Shown: one piece after another, positions 8,868 through 18,199 of the stretch
Layout of the letters: each line of letters starts with the position of its first letter
How positions within the stretch are numbered: the first letter of the stretch is position 1
Source of the DNA: Chara braunii
Taxonomy: Eukaryota > Streptophyta > Charophyceae > Charales > Characeae
Direction of reading: 5' to 3'
Assembly (NCBI GenBank): GCA_003427395.1
Contig: BFEA01000044.1
Coordinates: 250,416 to 275,118 of the forward strand
Length of the DNA: 24,703 nucleotides
Program-made: the position numbers and the translations under genes
Notes under the pieces: model-generated
What the model saw: the letters and a program-made list of their open reading frames with translations, nothing else
What the model was told of the DNA's origin: nothing
Databases searched by the model: none

Positions 8868-10435
8868 CTTAGATCTGCATCTCAAACCCTAACTGGTTTG
8901 CGGGTTCTTCGAGTATTTGAGCCACCCCTGCCGGATAGCTTTCCCCCATCTCAAGTTCTCGCAGAATCACCGGCTCATACTCAGAGTAAGGCAGTCGGGT
9001 GCCTTAAATACTAGAATGCTGATGAGCTCTAGTAATTCCCACGCCCTGTTTCCCCATAATGGTTCATGTTCTACCGACACATCCTATAAAGTGTCGATTG
9101 TTTGCGTCCAAAAGTGGTGTAAAAAATCGTTGACGCGTTCACCAGGTCCCTTTTTCCTAAGAGGCTCCCGAAAATAAGGTGGATCATGAATTAAGTCACT
9201 ACAACGTAGTCGGGGTGTCGGGGCCCTAAACTCTTGCCAGCCGCATAATTCTACCCTGGTTCTCAACCCCAAGCTCGTTCTGCCACGGATTTCTTGACCT
9301 ATTTGTGCCAACATTCGGGCAACGCTTTGGAAAATCGGTGCCAGTCTGTGCCCCTGAGCTACCCCGATCCCTAGTGTGTGCCACCCGATTTCTTGCAGGT
9401 ATAGTCCCTGTAACCCCTAGCTTCGTATATAGGTCATCCCCGGGTCCTCAATTAAACATCGTGCCGCTCCATACGCATTCCACCATCATAAAGGTCACAC
9501 TTCTTTGTAGAGTTACGACCCACCACTCTATGCCAATTCCTCGGACTTTGTGACCCATCCATTGTCGTGATCCGTAGGTATACGGGGGTACATAGGTTGT
9601 CGTGGTGCCCGAACACGTCTTGCTATCATTACTGATCGACGAGCTCCTGCATAATCCAGAAAGAAGCGAATATAGTTTGGCTACTTTCATGCTTTGAACA
9701 CCCGCCCATCATTTCCCCCTTTTCGTTACATCCTTCGTCTTATCTCACTTTTCCATTGCCTTTCTTTGTTCTTCGTCCCATGACCGTCAATTCTTCCAGT
9801 GGCTCGAATACTCGGAATACATCGTCTATATTGACCATCCCGAGGGCTAGTTCCTGCATATTGATGCCCACAACATTATGTCACTAATTAACGGAACCCT
9901 TGGTTTCGTCGTTACCACTATACGTAGTATGCACAATACTTTGTATTCCTGATCTCTGTCAACTGATCCCATTTTGGGTCATTTCTATGAAGGCTCTATA
10001 ATAATCTCGATATGTCATGGCCCCTTCAAAGTCTAGGTCTGCCAGAGCCGTTACTGTCTGTCTGACATGCTCCGTATTGCCCATTCGTCGAAGCAGAATG
10101 GGTGGTAACCTCATGTGAACTGTTTCACTAGGTAAGATAAATGTTTTTGCCATGCCGATTCCTACTTCGGCTGTCACGTTATCCTGCTCGGGATTTGCAA
10201 ACTCGAACCCTTCCCTCGAAGTGAATGCTATGCTCCTTCGAATATGTACTTCAAGTCCCTTCTCGAGGCTAGCGTGATTCTGAAAGTGTGTCATCCGTCT
10301 TCTGATAGGTACAATACACCTCTCGCACGAACACAACCTCGAGGGTTCGGACTCCAACCCTCTCGCTCACCCCTTGCATGCCATTTTACTTCTACCACCA
10401 AGTATACGACGTTTTCTACTAGTTATATCCCTACC
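8868..10435 (-). pseudogene. Decayed coding region in several frames, family not recognised
   Basis: A series of minus-strand open pieces with protein-like composition follows in order. 10435-9959 contains VVYLVVEVKWHARGEREG, AEVGIGMAKTFILPSETV and FEGAMTYRDYYRAFIEM. 9880-9740 contains ELALGMVNIDDVFRVFEP. About 9420-9084 contains QEIGWHTLGIGVAQGHRLAP and PPYFREPLRKKGPGERV. About 8985-8868 contains EYEPVILRELEMGESY. Stops and frame changes separate them. The pieces lack low complexity and lie in one orientation over 1.5 kb, which is why I treat them as one remnant rather than chance ORFs. I cannot match it to reverse transcriptase, integrase, protease, transposase or any known capsid signature. 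A retroelement, viral insertion or host gene are all possible. It lies between the hairpin-tiled block and the conserved-loop hairpins. Confidence 0.42.
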
Positions 10436-10486
10436 TAGTCCACCATCCGGTTTCATATCTCGTTTTTTGCCGGCATGTTAATCTTT

Positions 10487-11628
10487 GTTCCACCCAATCT
10501 TGTGGGAACCTGTCTAGCTCATCCACAAAATATACACAAACACAGGGGACTATATTTTTTTCTTCTTTGGGCACATGACTAGGTTAACCAGCCTAGTCCC
10601 CCTCGACTATTTAAGTATCCAAGTTATATATAACTGTCTGCACTTTGTGTTTTAAGGTATCATATGACTGAACTGATGATTTTAGATCAAGGTTCAACCT
10701 GTCCCTTCTTACCACAACTTTATTCTTAATTCATACTCTCTTCTGTTGGTGATAAGTTATAGTCAGACCATCCAACGTTATGGAAAAATCTCTGACTGAC
10801 AACTCAGACCAAGTAGTAATCTCACTCAGTCACATGCAAGGCCAAACCACAGAGGTAAGTACTCTCACCAACCCAAAGTCAGACTTATCAAACAATAGTT
10901 CATAGTCTTTCAATGATTTGTCTGTTATACCCAACTTACTTAAGGCTTACAGCTAGACCACCCAATCTTATGGGAACCTGTCTAGCTCATCCACAGAATA
11001 TACACAAACACAGGCCTAGTCGCCGTGGACTGTTTAAGTATCCAAGTTATATATAACTGTCCGCATTTTGTCTTTTAAGGTAACATATGACTGAACTGAT
11101 GATTTTAGATCAAGGTCCAACCTGTCCCTTCTTACCACAACTTTATTCTTAATTCATACTCTCCTCAGTTGGTGATAAGATATAGCCAGACCATCTAACC
11201 TTATGGAAAAATGTCTGACTAGCCTGTTCATAAATAGAGTAGTATATAATATAAACCATTTTTAACTTTTTTGTTCCAGCATGTGCGTGACTTCAGACCA
11301 GACCACTCAATCTTATGGGAACCTGTCTAGTCCTTTACTTGAATTTCCCGCTCAAAATAAAACAAGAGAGGGTCTGGGTTATCAAATCTCATGGAACATG
11401 TCCAACTCTCCTTCAGAACTAATAAAACATAAGAAAACCCAAAGAAGCAAGGTAACCAAACCATCCAATCTTATGGAAAAATGCTTGGACCCTGAAAGTC
11501 AAACACATGTAGCCATCGCCAGTCAAAGCAACCCAGACCACCCAATCTTATGGGAACCTGTCTAGTCCTTCAGACAATTGAAAATAGACATAGCACTGGG
11601 CCCTCCAATCTTATAGAGACTCTCCCAG
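10487..11628. repeat. Nine-member family of conserved-loop hairpins
   Basis: A motif with core CCAATCTTATGG(G/A)A recurs at about 10487-10509, 10761-10797, 10951-10987, 11187-11217, 11300-11328, 11371-11405, 11451-11491, 11535-11563 and 11596-11628. The outer stems differ but stay paired: GTTCCAC/GTGGGAAC, AGTCAGA/TCTGACT, AGCTAGAC/GTCTAGCT, CAGAC/GTCTG, AGAC/GTCT (twice), CCAA/TTGG and CTGGG/CCCAG. The copy at 11371 is degenerate. An inner stem such as CCCA/TGGG or CCAT/ATGG encloses a loop like ATCTTA. Spacing is irregular (about 60 to 270 bp), so this is neither a simple tandem repeat nor a CRISPR array. Some copies are embedded in a larger duplication; others are separate. No coding frame is evident. 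Confidence 0.8.
10491..11219. repeat. Direct duplication of about 300 bp (two copies)
   Basis: 10491-10797 and 10958-11219 are strongly similar, sharing for example CTGAACTGATGATTTTAGAT and CTTTATTCTTAATTCATACT. The first copy has about 45 extra bases (around 10546-10590) bounded by a CAG/CAG microhomology, so copy 2 probably lost them. Each copy begins and ends with a member of the conserved-loop hairpin family. Confidence 0.9.
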
Positions 11629-12444
11629 CCTTGGGTTGACCCAGTCAAACGCATACAATACAACCTGCCTTTCACCTTTACCCAGATGCAATCCCTTTTT
11701 CACAATGTGCTTTCAATCAAACAACAAAAATTGAAATTGAACATTACACATGCATTTCTTTACTCAAGTCTGAATTGTTTTGAAAATCAAACTAAAATTC
11801 AGAGTAGAGAAACAGGCAATATACTCAGTCAAACATAGCAAGAAATACAGTTAGGGGTTATAACTTATAACAGGGTTTATAGAGAGAAAGCAATGGTTAC
11901 CTTTCAGTTCCCTGCCTCCTTAACTCCTCCTGAGTTCCGGCAGAGCTCCCGCAATCGGTGGGCAGACTCCCCACGCCGCCCACAGAGTCTTGCTATGGTC
12001 CTACAGGTTGCAATCTCGCCTGCCACCTTCCTCTCAAAACAAGACTAGACTTAGAGTAAGAAGGGCAGAAGTAGGAGTCTCAAACTCTCAAGATACATGA
12101 GTGAGACTTACTCAACTCTTATGAGAGGGTCTTGTTATCTTCTGACGCCCGAGGACCCCACAATGATGGTCAAAACGCAATGGCCTGGTCAAACCGCCGC
12201 CCAATGTAGAATCAAACAACACCCTAACGATCCTTCAGAAACACAGCGGTAGCCCCGGTATAGACCGTGATTACCTCCTTGGATCGCAACATCGTTTCTC
12301 TTAACCCAGCTGTCACTATTCAGCCTAAACTATTGTCACGCCACCTAACACAACGACGTTCAAATAGTGCGTAGTCCTTGTGCTTTATCTAAACTGCAAG
12401 TGAAAATGCAGCAAGTCAACAAGCTTGACAAGGACGTGGGGCTC
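11629..12444. other. Intergenic, no gene recognised
   Basis: No convincing ORF. A perfect AGTCTCA/TGAGACT inverted repeat lies at 12076-12108, and GTGGGC/GCCCAC lies near 11959-11985. On the minus strand, sequence around 12385-12400 resembles a pyrimidine-rich intron acceptor (CACTTGCAG), which could relate to the ORF just upstream on that strand; this is weak. Confidence 0.35.
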
Positions 12445-12708
12445 TCAATGTCTGTTTGCAGCAACAAGTTCTACAGTGTCGCCCAACGCAACGCCTAGCA
12501 AAACGTAGTATGCATCGGGGCTCGACAATTTACTGTCCCGAGTGGCATGTGGCTTCGTAAGCGACGGTCTGCTACATCTTCTTCTATTGGCTAATCTTTC
12601 AGCAGTCCCTCCATGAACCTGGCCATGAGGGAAGGTCCCTGCGTAGCTACTTAATAGGTTGGGGTATCGTACATTAACGAAATTAACCAAATAGAATACT
12701 CCCGACAT
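12445..12708 (-). CDS. Small hypothetical ORF, 87 residues
   Basis: An ATG at 12708-12706 opens an 87-codon frame beginning MSGVFYLVNFVNVRYPNLLS and ending VELVAANRH. The frame is open for a further 22 codons upstream (to 12774) without another ATG, so it may be an exon fragment. Composition is balanced and not repeat-derived. No domain is recognised. It ends 110 bp before the left end of the 2-kb repeat element copy A and is not part of it. Confidence 0.22.
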   Translation of the reverse strand: MSGVFYLVNFVNVRYPNLLSSYAGTFPHGQVHGGTAERLANRRRCSRPSLTKPHATRDSKLSSPDAYYVLLGVALGDTVELVAANRH

Positions 12709-13825
12709 AGCCCATCTCCTGATTGCTACCCTGCTTTTAACAACCAGCCTCTGGAGCCCCCTTCTAGTCTCCAACTAAAGCATCAGTCGAGGGTGCTCAG
12801 ATAGGCTGCCGCCAGAGAGCCTGTGTGTCTTTTTAACGGGGAACGAGGGAATTAAACTCTTGTTGAATCCCGTTGAATTCTAAAAAAAACCGTTGAATTC
12901 TTGTCAAACATGAAAACGGGCGGCTCCCACGCTTTTCGAAAATTTAAAACGAAATTGATTCGCGGGGTCCGAAACACGTGGCCGTAGGCAAAAAAAAAAA
13001 GTAAAAATAAATAAATAAATACCCTAACCCCTGAAACACCTATTATACCACCGAATTAGACCAACACCGACTGGCCTACCACCTGCCACTCACAAACCCC
13101 CCGACACCAATCCCCAAACCCACCCGGAAGCCCTCTAAGTCATCCGCCCCCACATCCCCCAACCCCCAAGGCCCAGTTATGTGTGTGCAGGGGCGAGGTC
13201 CTATTAGCAGTTGGATAGGAGTACGGCCGATCTAGTATGACACTGAGTGGCAGCGGCCTGACAGGTTCATTACGAATTTCTGGGTTGAGAAAACAGAAGA
13301 AAGACAAACAAAAAAACCAAAAAAACAGAGACCTTCCATCGGAAATCACGGCAGAGTGCTTCCCAGCCATTAGATCACAAATGATCTGATGGTGGTGGTT
13401 GCAACAACAGTGAACAAAGTAACCGCCACATTTTTTGGAATTAACTTGACTTCTATCCACACTGATCCTGACACCCTCCATATACTCTGTGATTGAAGGA
13501 GGGTTCCACCCAATGAGATAATTGCACAACAACAAGTAAAATACTGAAAAATTTATATCCAATGGGCCTAAGGCCGACTCCACTCTCGTTTCGGGTTGGC
13601 CACACCCCCAACCAATTGAAAAGATTATGGCGGAAAGCTTCGTTGCACGCCATACCCAATGTTAAGGAGAGGGGGAGGGGAACAAAGATCTCCTTACTTT
13701 TTCGGGAAATACAAGTAAAATATTGACCGTGGGATCACGAGTACTGCACGGCAAGATTTGGGTCACTCAACTGCCCCAGAAACTCGTTTATATCCTATCT
13801 CGTTGCTACTGGGACCTCGTCCCCG

Positions 13826-14050
13826 GTGTATTGTGTGTGCGCGCATGCGTGTATGTGTGTGCCTGCGTGTGAGAGTGTGTATGTGGATGAATATGTATGT
13901 ATGCGCGTGTGTTTGTGGATGTGTGTGTTTGTAAGTATGTGTGTGTGTGTGTGTGCGCATGATTGTTGGTATGTGTGTGTGTGTGTGTGCATGTGTGTTT
14001 ATCACAATTTGTGTGTGTTGTGTGTCTCTTTGTGTGTGTGCGTGTCTGTT
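13826..14050. repeat. GT-rich degenerate microsatellite within copy A
   Basis: A long alternating purine-pyrimidine tract of GT with GC and AT interruptions. Both strands read open as Cys/Val or His/Thr-rich polypeptides, which are artefacts of the repeat. The equivalent tract is at 19368-19610 in copy B. Confidence 0.9.
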
Positions 14051-14259
14051 TTTTCTTTTTTATTTGCTTTTATGATTTTAAAAAAAATAATAATAATAAA
14101 AAAATGTTGTTGTATATCTTTGAAATGCCTATAACCCTATATTTTTAGTTTGCTTTTCTGGTGTTTTTTTTTTTAGCCCTAAAAATATCTGTGTGTAACG
14201 GAAAAAAAAAAAACAACCTATTTTTATCTGTTTTTTTTCCCCCCATTGTCTTAAATTAC

Positions 14260-14488
14260 CTGTGTAGCACACCGAATATGTTCGGCGCCCCACCGAGCAA
14301 CCGAACATGTTCGGGCGCTCGGCCGAGCGCAAATTAGAGGGTTGCCGAGCGTGTCCTCATGTGTGTGTGGTGTGTGGGGTATATGTGGGGTGTTTGTGGG
14401 ATGTCTGGGGGTGCGTGTGTATAGTGTGTGTGTGTGTGTATGTTTAGGAGTCATGAGCGATGCCCCCCAAGGCCCCCCAACCCCTATA

Positions 14489-14521
<33 letters not shown>

Positions 14522-14609
14522 GTTCGGGCACGGTCTATTTTGGGTCACATTCGGGCTCGGTACCGAGCGTTCGGGTTCGGTCACCGAGCCCGAGCGCGAT
14601 GCTGCGCAG
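14260..14609. mobile_element. 350-bp nested inverted-repeat insertion (MITE-like)
   Basis: Comparison with copy B shows an uninterrupted ATTGTCTTTACATTTT site there, whereas copy A has 350 extra bases at that point. The insert begins CTGTGTAGCA (14260) and ends TGCTGCGCAG (14609), a 10-bp terminal inverted repeat with two mismatches. It is flanked on the right by GTCTTTAC (14610-14617) and on the left by GTCTT-aaat-TAC (14248-14259). This fits an 8-bp target duplication of GTCTTTAC with a later 4-bp insertion in the left copy. Subterminal TTCGG/CCGAA and CGAGC motifs are palindromic at both ends; the middle has GT, TA and a 25-base poly-A. There is no ORF. An 8-bp duplication suggests an hAT-like mobiliser, but the ends do not settle this. 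Confidence 0.72.
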
Positions 14610-14791
14610 GTCTTTACATTTTTTAATTTTTTAAAATATAGTAAAAACTCAAAAATAAAAATAAAAATATCAGGTTGTAGAGCTCAAAAAGATCTACAAC
14701 CTCATTTTTTATCTTTTATTTTATTATTTTTAGCCCACGAAAAAAATCATCGCGGGTCCCGCTGTAACCCGTCTAACGGGCTTTTCAACGG

Positions 14792-14835
14792 GGATTCAAC
14801 GTGGATTCAACGAGGATTCAACGTGGATTCAACGC
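14792..14835 (+). repeat. Subterminal 11-bp tandem repeat, four units
   Basis: GGATTCAACGT, GGATTCAACGA, GGATTCAACGT and GGATTCAACGC follow without gaps near the right end of copy A. Copy B has a single unit at the equivalent place (near 20007). These are candidate transposase-binding subterminal repeats by analogy with DNA transposons. Confidence 0.88.
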
Positions 14836-14888
14836 GCGTTAAATCTTTCAACGCGGAACCCGTGTTGAATTGATTTTCGGACACACAG

Positions 14889-16334
14889 TGAACAGGTACG
14901 TCATCCTCTACTCTAACTCCCTTCTCCTACCTTGCTTGTTTCTCTCCTTCTCGTTCATCTCCGCTCGTCATCTCTTTGCTACTTGTTTCCTCAAATGTAG
15001 GAAGGCAGAATACTGATCGAAGTCATAGTACATCTGGGTGTGACTATCGCGCATATACAGATAAGGAAAGAACGTAAAAGGGGACCAAAACAATGACTCT
15101 GAATCAACTCGCGACCATCAAGATAACCATCACGAGCACGTATAGCGCTATGACGATCACGGAAGCTTAGCAGCAGGGGATCAAGCTGAAGCCCATGAGA
15201 CAGCCGCACCATGCAGTTGTCGGGTCACGCTGCAATAACCACTTTCTGCATTGTGCCAGTCGCACCGCTCAACTCCCAATGTTCAAACCTCTGTTCATCT
15301 GGCATCGCCCGTGTTCAGCAATGGTAAATCCTTACTTATCAGTAAAGCAGATCACAACACTGCCGGTGAGGGAGTGAATCCTCACGATGGACGGACACTG
15401 CGACGACGGGCAATACGGTCTACGTCATCTCATCAAGTCGTCAAACAGGCGTACATTAACGATTGCGCAAGGAGGAGACTGAATCTTCCGTCGGAAAGCG
15501 GAGGCATTCATTGCCTTTCGAGTAGGAGAGTCACTGCCTTCAACAATAAGATGCGTAACATTTTGGCATGAACCTTCCGCTAGAACGGGGAAAGATACAT
15601 TGCTTCTTTGAAGTCTCTACTCCCACGCAGCTTTTTCCTTTTTGTTCCTGATCTGCCAATCGATCCTTGAAACTAAATCTACGGATGGACTCGCCTCCCC
15701 CAAAAACGTCTAAAACTACTCTTTCGCTCGTTGTCATAAGGAAACGAGCGAGATCTTTACTTTTCTTACGCATCCATATCCATCCTCACGAACCTCCCGC
15801 ACACCACATTTTCTTACTAACTCTATTTCTACTAACTTCCCTTCCAAACTAACCACGAAATTGAAGTCGCCCCAGTCTAAAGCCGCGAACCCGACCCTTA
15901 TCCCACTCGATTCCATCAAGAATCGATTGGTATCTTGACTTCTCTTCTCACTTCGCCCCCCCTTCCGCTATGTCTCCACGAAGCTCCTTTTCTCTCTATC
16001 GTCTATTTTACTAACCTATCACAAAAATAACACTAGCATCTGATTCGCCCGGAGCCAAAACCCCGGTATCGCATCTTCTCTCTCTCGATTCCACTCAGGA
16101 TCGAGAGCGCTCTGTTTTCTTGATTGCGCCTAACTCCTCCCCCCCGCCATCTCCGTCTGCACTCAACGTTGTTTCCTGTCCCAGTTCATTCGCCCATTTT
16201 CACCATCCCGTCGACCTCATTCTCTCCTCTAGCGCTCCACTCTTCCTCTCGCTGCGCTCACCTTACCTCCGCAGCTGACCTCCTCGCTTCTTCAACCGAC
16301 ACTGCGCCCCTCTGCATGCATTCTGCGTGATTCA
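14889..16334. other. Intergenic between the two elements; CT-rich toward the right
   Basis: No recognised gene. Overlapping ORFs on both strands between 15250 and 15920 conflict with each other; the best is listed separately. From about 15900 to 16334 the plus strand is markedly pyrimidine-rich (CTTCTC, TCTCTC, CCCCCC), as in some plant 5' leaders, just before an ATG at 16335. Confidence 0.35.
15540..15773 (-). CDS. Small hypothetical ORF, 77 residues
   Basis: ATG-initiated (MRKKSKDLARFLMTTSERVV) and ending with CYASYC then TGA. Basic N-terminus, mixed composition, no low complexity and no recognised domain. A plus-strand ORF (15251-15571) overlaps only its end. No promoter or splice evidence. 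It may be chance. Confidence 0.13.
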   Translation of the reverse strand: MRKKSKDLARFLMTTSERVVLDVFGGGESIRRFSFKDRLADQEQKGKSCVGVETSKKQCIFPRSSGRFMPKCYASYC

Positions 16335-16694
16335 ATGGCCAGCTTCAGTCATTCCTTCATTGTGTTCAGCCCCGTCGCTTCCATCGTCCCCATCGGCTGC
16401 TTCTTTTCCTTCTTTGACCCGACAACCCCTGCTGCAACAATCTTTGGAAAAAGAAACTTCAGCGGAGCCACCCACTCGTTGGCTCGAATGATCTTCCGGC
16501 TCTACGCTCAAGTCTACGTAGAAGAGTGTCTGACTACTATCGGAGGAGTTCCCCAACTTGTCCAGTTGTTTTGCGGCCCAACTGGTCTTTCACTTTTGTG
16601 CCCAAGCCCGTCGGCCGTCCTGCACCAACTCTCTCTGTGTATTTCCACAGGGAGTTCCTCCTGCCCCGCTCTGCTCAGGGCATGCTCACACTGA
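16335..16694 (+). CDS. Small hypothetical ORF, 119 residues, hydrophobic N-terminus
   Basis: An ATG with G at +4 follows about 400 bp of pyrimidine-rich DNA. The reading starts MASFSHSFIVFSPVASIVPI and continues hydrophobic to about residue 27, which could pass for a signal anchor. Residues 60-119 are Cys/Ser/Leu-rich without a known motif. It overlaps a longer frame without an ATG start in another register (16421-17098). The pyrimidine-rich leader and start context are the only support; no family is recognised. Confidence 0.18.
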   Translation: MASFSHSFIVFSPVASIVPIGCFFSFFDPTTPAATIFGKRNFSGATHSLARMIFRLYAQVYVEECLTTIGGVPQLVQLFCGPTGLSLLCPSPSAVLHQLSLCISTGSSSCPALLRACSH

Positions 16695-17098
16695 TGCCTG
16701 AGGTCCGTACGGTATGCGGGTGTACCATACACGGATGTGGGGTTTCTCAGCAAGGTTCGGATTGCACTTTTGCACCTTTTCATATGCGACAAGGCCCTGA
16801 CCATCCGCAACAACTGGGAAATTGGTGCTTGGCTGGTCACACGGCACCAGTCCAATTGCGGTCACCTCGCGGCTACAAAGACTGTTGGCAATTGGGCATA
16901 CAATTGGTACACTTAGGATTCCGGCAAAACGATGCTACCGGTCCTGCTCCTCATGGGCCCCATCGGCACACTCACGCCCGAGCCCCTCACGGCAGACTCG
17001 CGGTCGGCCGATGGTGTATGCATAGCTACCCACGCCACTCCTTCGGTTGCAGCCCTGCCGGCCCGCTTGGAATGCTCCCTGATCCCCTTCTACTTTAG
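16421..17098 (+). other. Longest open frame in the window, about 225 codons, doubtful
   Basis: Open from just after a TGA at about 16418 to a stop ending at 17098. There is no ATG near the 5' end; the first in-frame Met is deep inside. The translation is Pro, His, Arg and Cys-rich without a hydrophobic core pattern, and other frames are also fairly open because of the GC- and pyrimidine-rich composition. I see no domain. It is probably an open frame by composition rather than a gene. Confidence 0.12.
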
Positions 17099-18000
17099 AC
17101 TATCGACGCCCTTCCTTCATGACGGGCATAAATAGAGAACTTTTGCCGGTATCCCGAACATGCAGGGTCTCATAGGTCAACCAAATGAGGCGCGCGCTCA
17201 AGGTCCTCGGCCGCCGTGACAACCACTAGATCTGGTGTTGCGTCCAAGTCAAAAGACGCAGGAGCATAAATAATAAAAGTATTTAGAAACTTTTAATCGT
17301 CAGAATACAACAAACGGGGGAAAAGAAACTGCTTATACCGTTCTGACGCTTCCGACGACAAAGCCAAGGGGAATAGCCCCGTTGGGCCCTCAACCCCTCG
17401 GTCCTTTCACACTACTCTGATATTCCCGCGTTGTTGCCACTCGATCTCGATTTATGAATTTCTTTGTTAAAAGTCTGATACCATAACCAATGGTGCAAGG
17501 CCCAAGGTTAGGTATAGCATTAACGGTCACCTAAATAAACGGATAATGCGCGACGCGCAGATCTACCGAAACGTTCTCAAAATCGTCCCGTTATCAATGT
17601 CGTACTCCGTACGTACGCACAAATCACAGACAAGCGCACCAATCAGGAGGCATAATCCCTTTAATCCTAGTTTCAATCAAAAATAAAAATCTGGCCGACG
17701 ACCACGCCGGCTCTTCAATCATCAACAACAAAGAGATCACGCTCGCCTTAAGTCTACGCACCTACACACTTTGTACTCTAGTCAACCGTCCAGTCAACGC
17801 AAACCATAGACACAGCCGCGCCTCGCGCGGAATACTTAACCTTTAAATCAAACCTATTTTCTGTCGCTTGCAAAAAAACAGGGCGGATACCCTTGTAAGG
17901 GTATTCGCACCGACACCATTGACGCGCCACGTGGGGCGGTGTACCCACCGACGTGCGACCTATAGTCCCAAAAAAACGGGCCAAAAAAAAAACAAAAAAA
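17099..18000. other. Intergenic, possible minus-strand LTR-element leader
   Basis: No ORF of note. Holds the primer-binding-site-like match at 17474-17483. If that is real, the minus-strand LTR would lie at higher coordinates (about 17490 upward) and be cut off by copy B at 18001. I did not find a matching second LTR in the window. Confidence 0.3.
17474..17483 (-). other. Possible primer-binding site for initiator tRNA-Met
   Basis: The minus strand reads TGGTATCAGA, identical to the first 10 bases of the plant LTR-retrotransposon primer-binding site TGGTATCAGAGC; the next bases (CT) differ from GC. A 10-mer match is not rare in 24.7 kb on two strands. The preceding minus-strand sequence (CACCATTGGTTA) has no tight CA end, so this is tentative. 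Confidence 0.3.
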
Positions 18001-18199
18001 AGTTGTGTCTTTTTAAAGGGGAATGGGGTAATTAAACTCTCATTGAATCCTGTTGAATTTGAAAACATCCCGTTGAGTTCCCGTTAAATACGAAAATGGG
18101 TCGCTCCTGCGCTTTTCAAAAATTTGAAAACGGAATTGATGCGAGGGGTCCGGAACACGTGGCCTTAGGCAAAAAAAAAAAAAAAAAAAAAAAACCTAA

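Larger units (their letters stand above)
12821..14888 (+). mobile_element. Repeat element copy A, 2068 bp, inverted terminal and subterminal repeats
   Basis: The left end CTGTGTGTCTTTTTAACGGG and the right end GATTTTCGGACACACAG give a 9-bp exact terminal inverted repeat (CTGTGTGTC/GACACACAG). Inside the left end CGTTGAAT(C/T)C occurs two to three times. Inside the right end its reverse complement GGATTCAACG occurs as a tandem series. Terminal plus subterminal inverted repeats and no long ORF are the layout of a non-autonomous cut-and-paste transposon. The element matches copy B (18001-20070) along its length apart from two large insertions. I could not identify a target-site duplication, so the family is unassigned. 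It contains a GT-rich tract, A and T homopolymers, and a nested 350-bp insertion. Confidence 0.75.

Noticed and set aside
10330-10365. tRNA B-box-like GGTTCGGACTCC
   Set aside because: No A box at the right distance and no cloverleaf; it lies inside the decayed coding region.
10670-10685. Second hammerhead core CTGATGA (also at about 11099 and 9017)
   Set aside because: No GAAA after a closable stem II and no pairing partners; only the 18292-18351 site has the complete fold.
10487-11628. CRISPR-like array
   Set aside because: The repeated motif has irregular spacing of about 60-270 bp, variable arms and no cas genes, in a eukaryote-like context.
13020-13032. Telomere-like CCCTAACCCC
   Set aside because: Only a single partial unit; no array.
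13763-14150. Cys/Val-rich and His/Thr-rich ORFs on both strands
   Set aside because: They are translations of the GT-rich microsatellite, open on both strands at once, and recur in the other element copy at 19327-19721.
16514-16855. Minus-strand 113-codon ORF opposite the plus-strand frames
   Set aside because: No Met-supported start or motif; it mirrors the open composition of the region and conflicts with the plus-strand readings.
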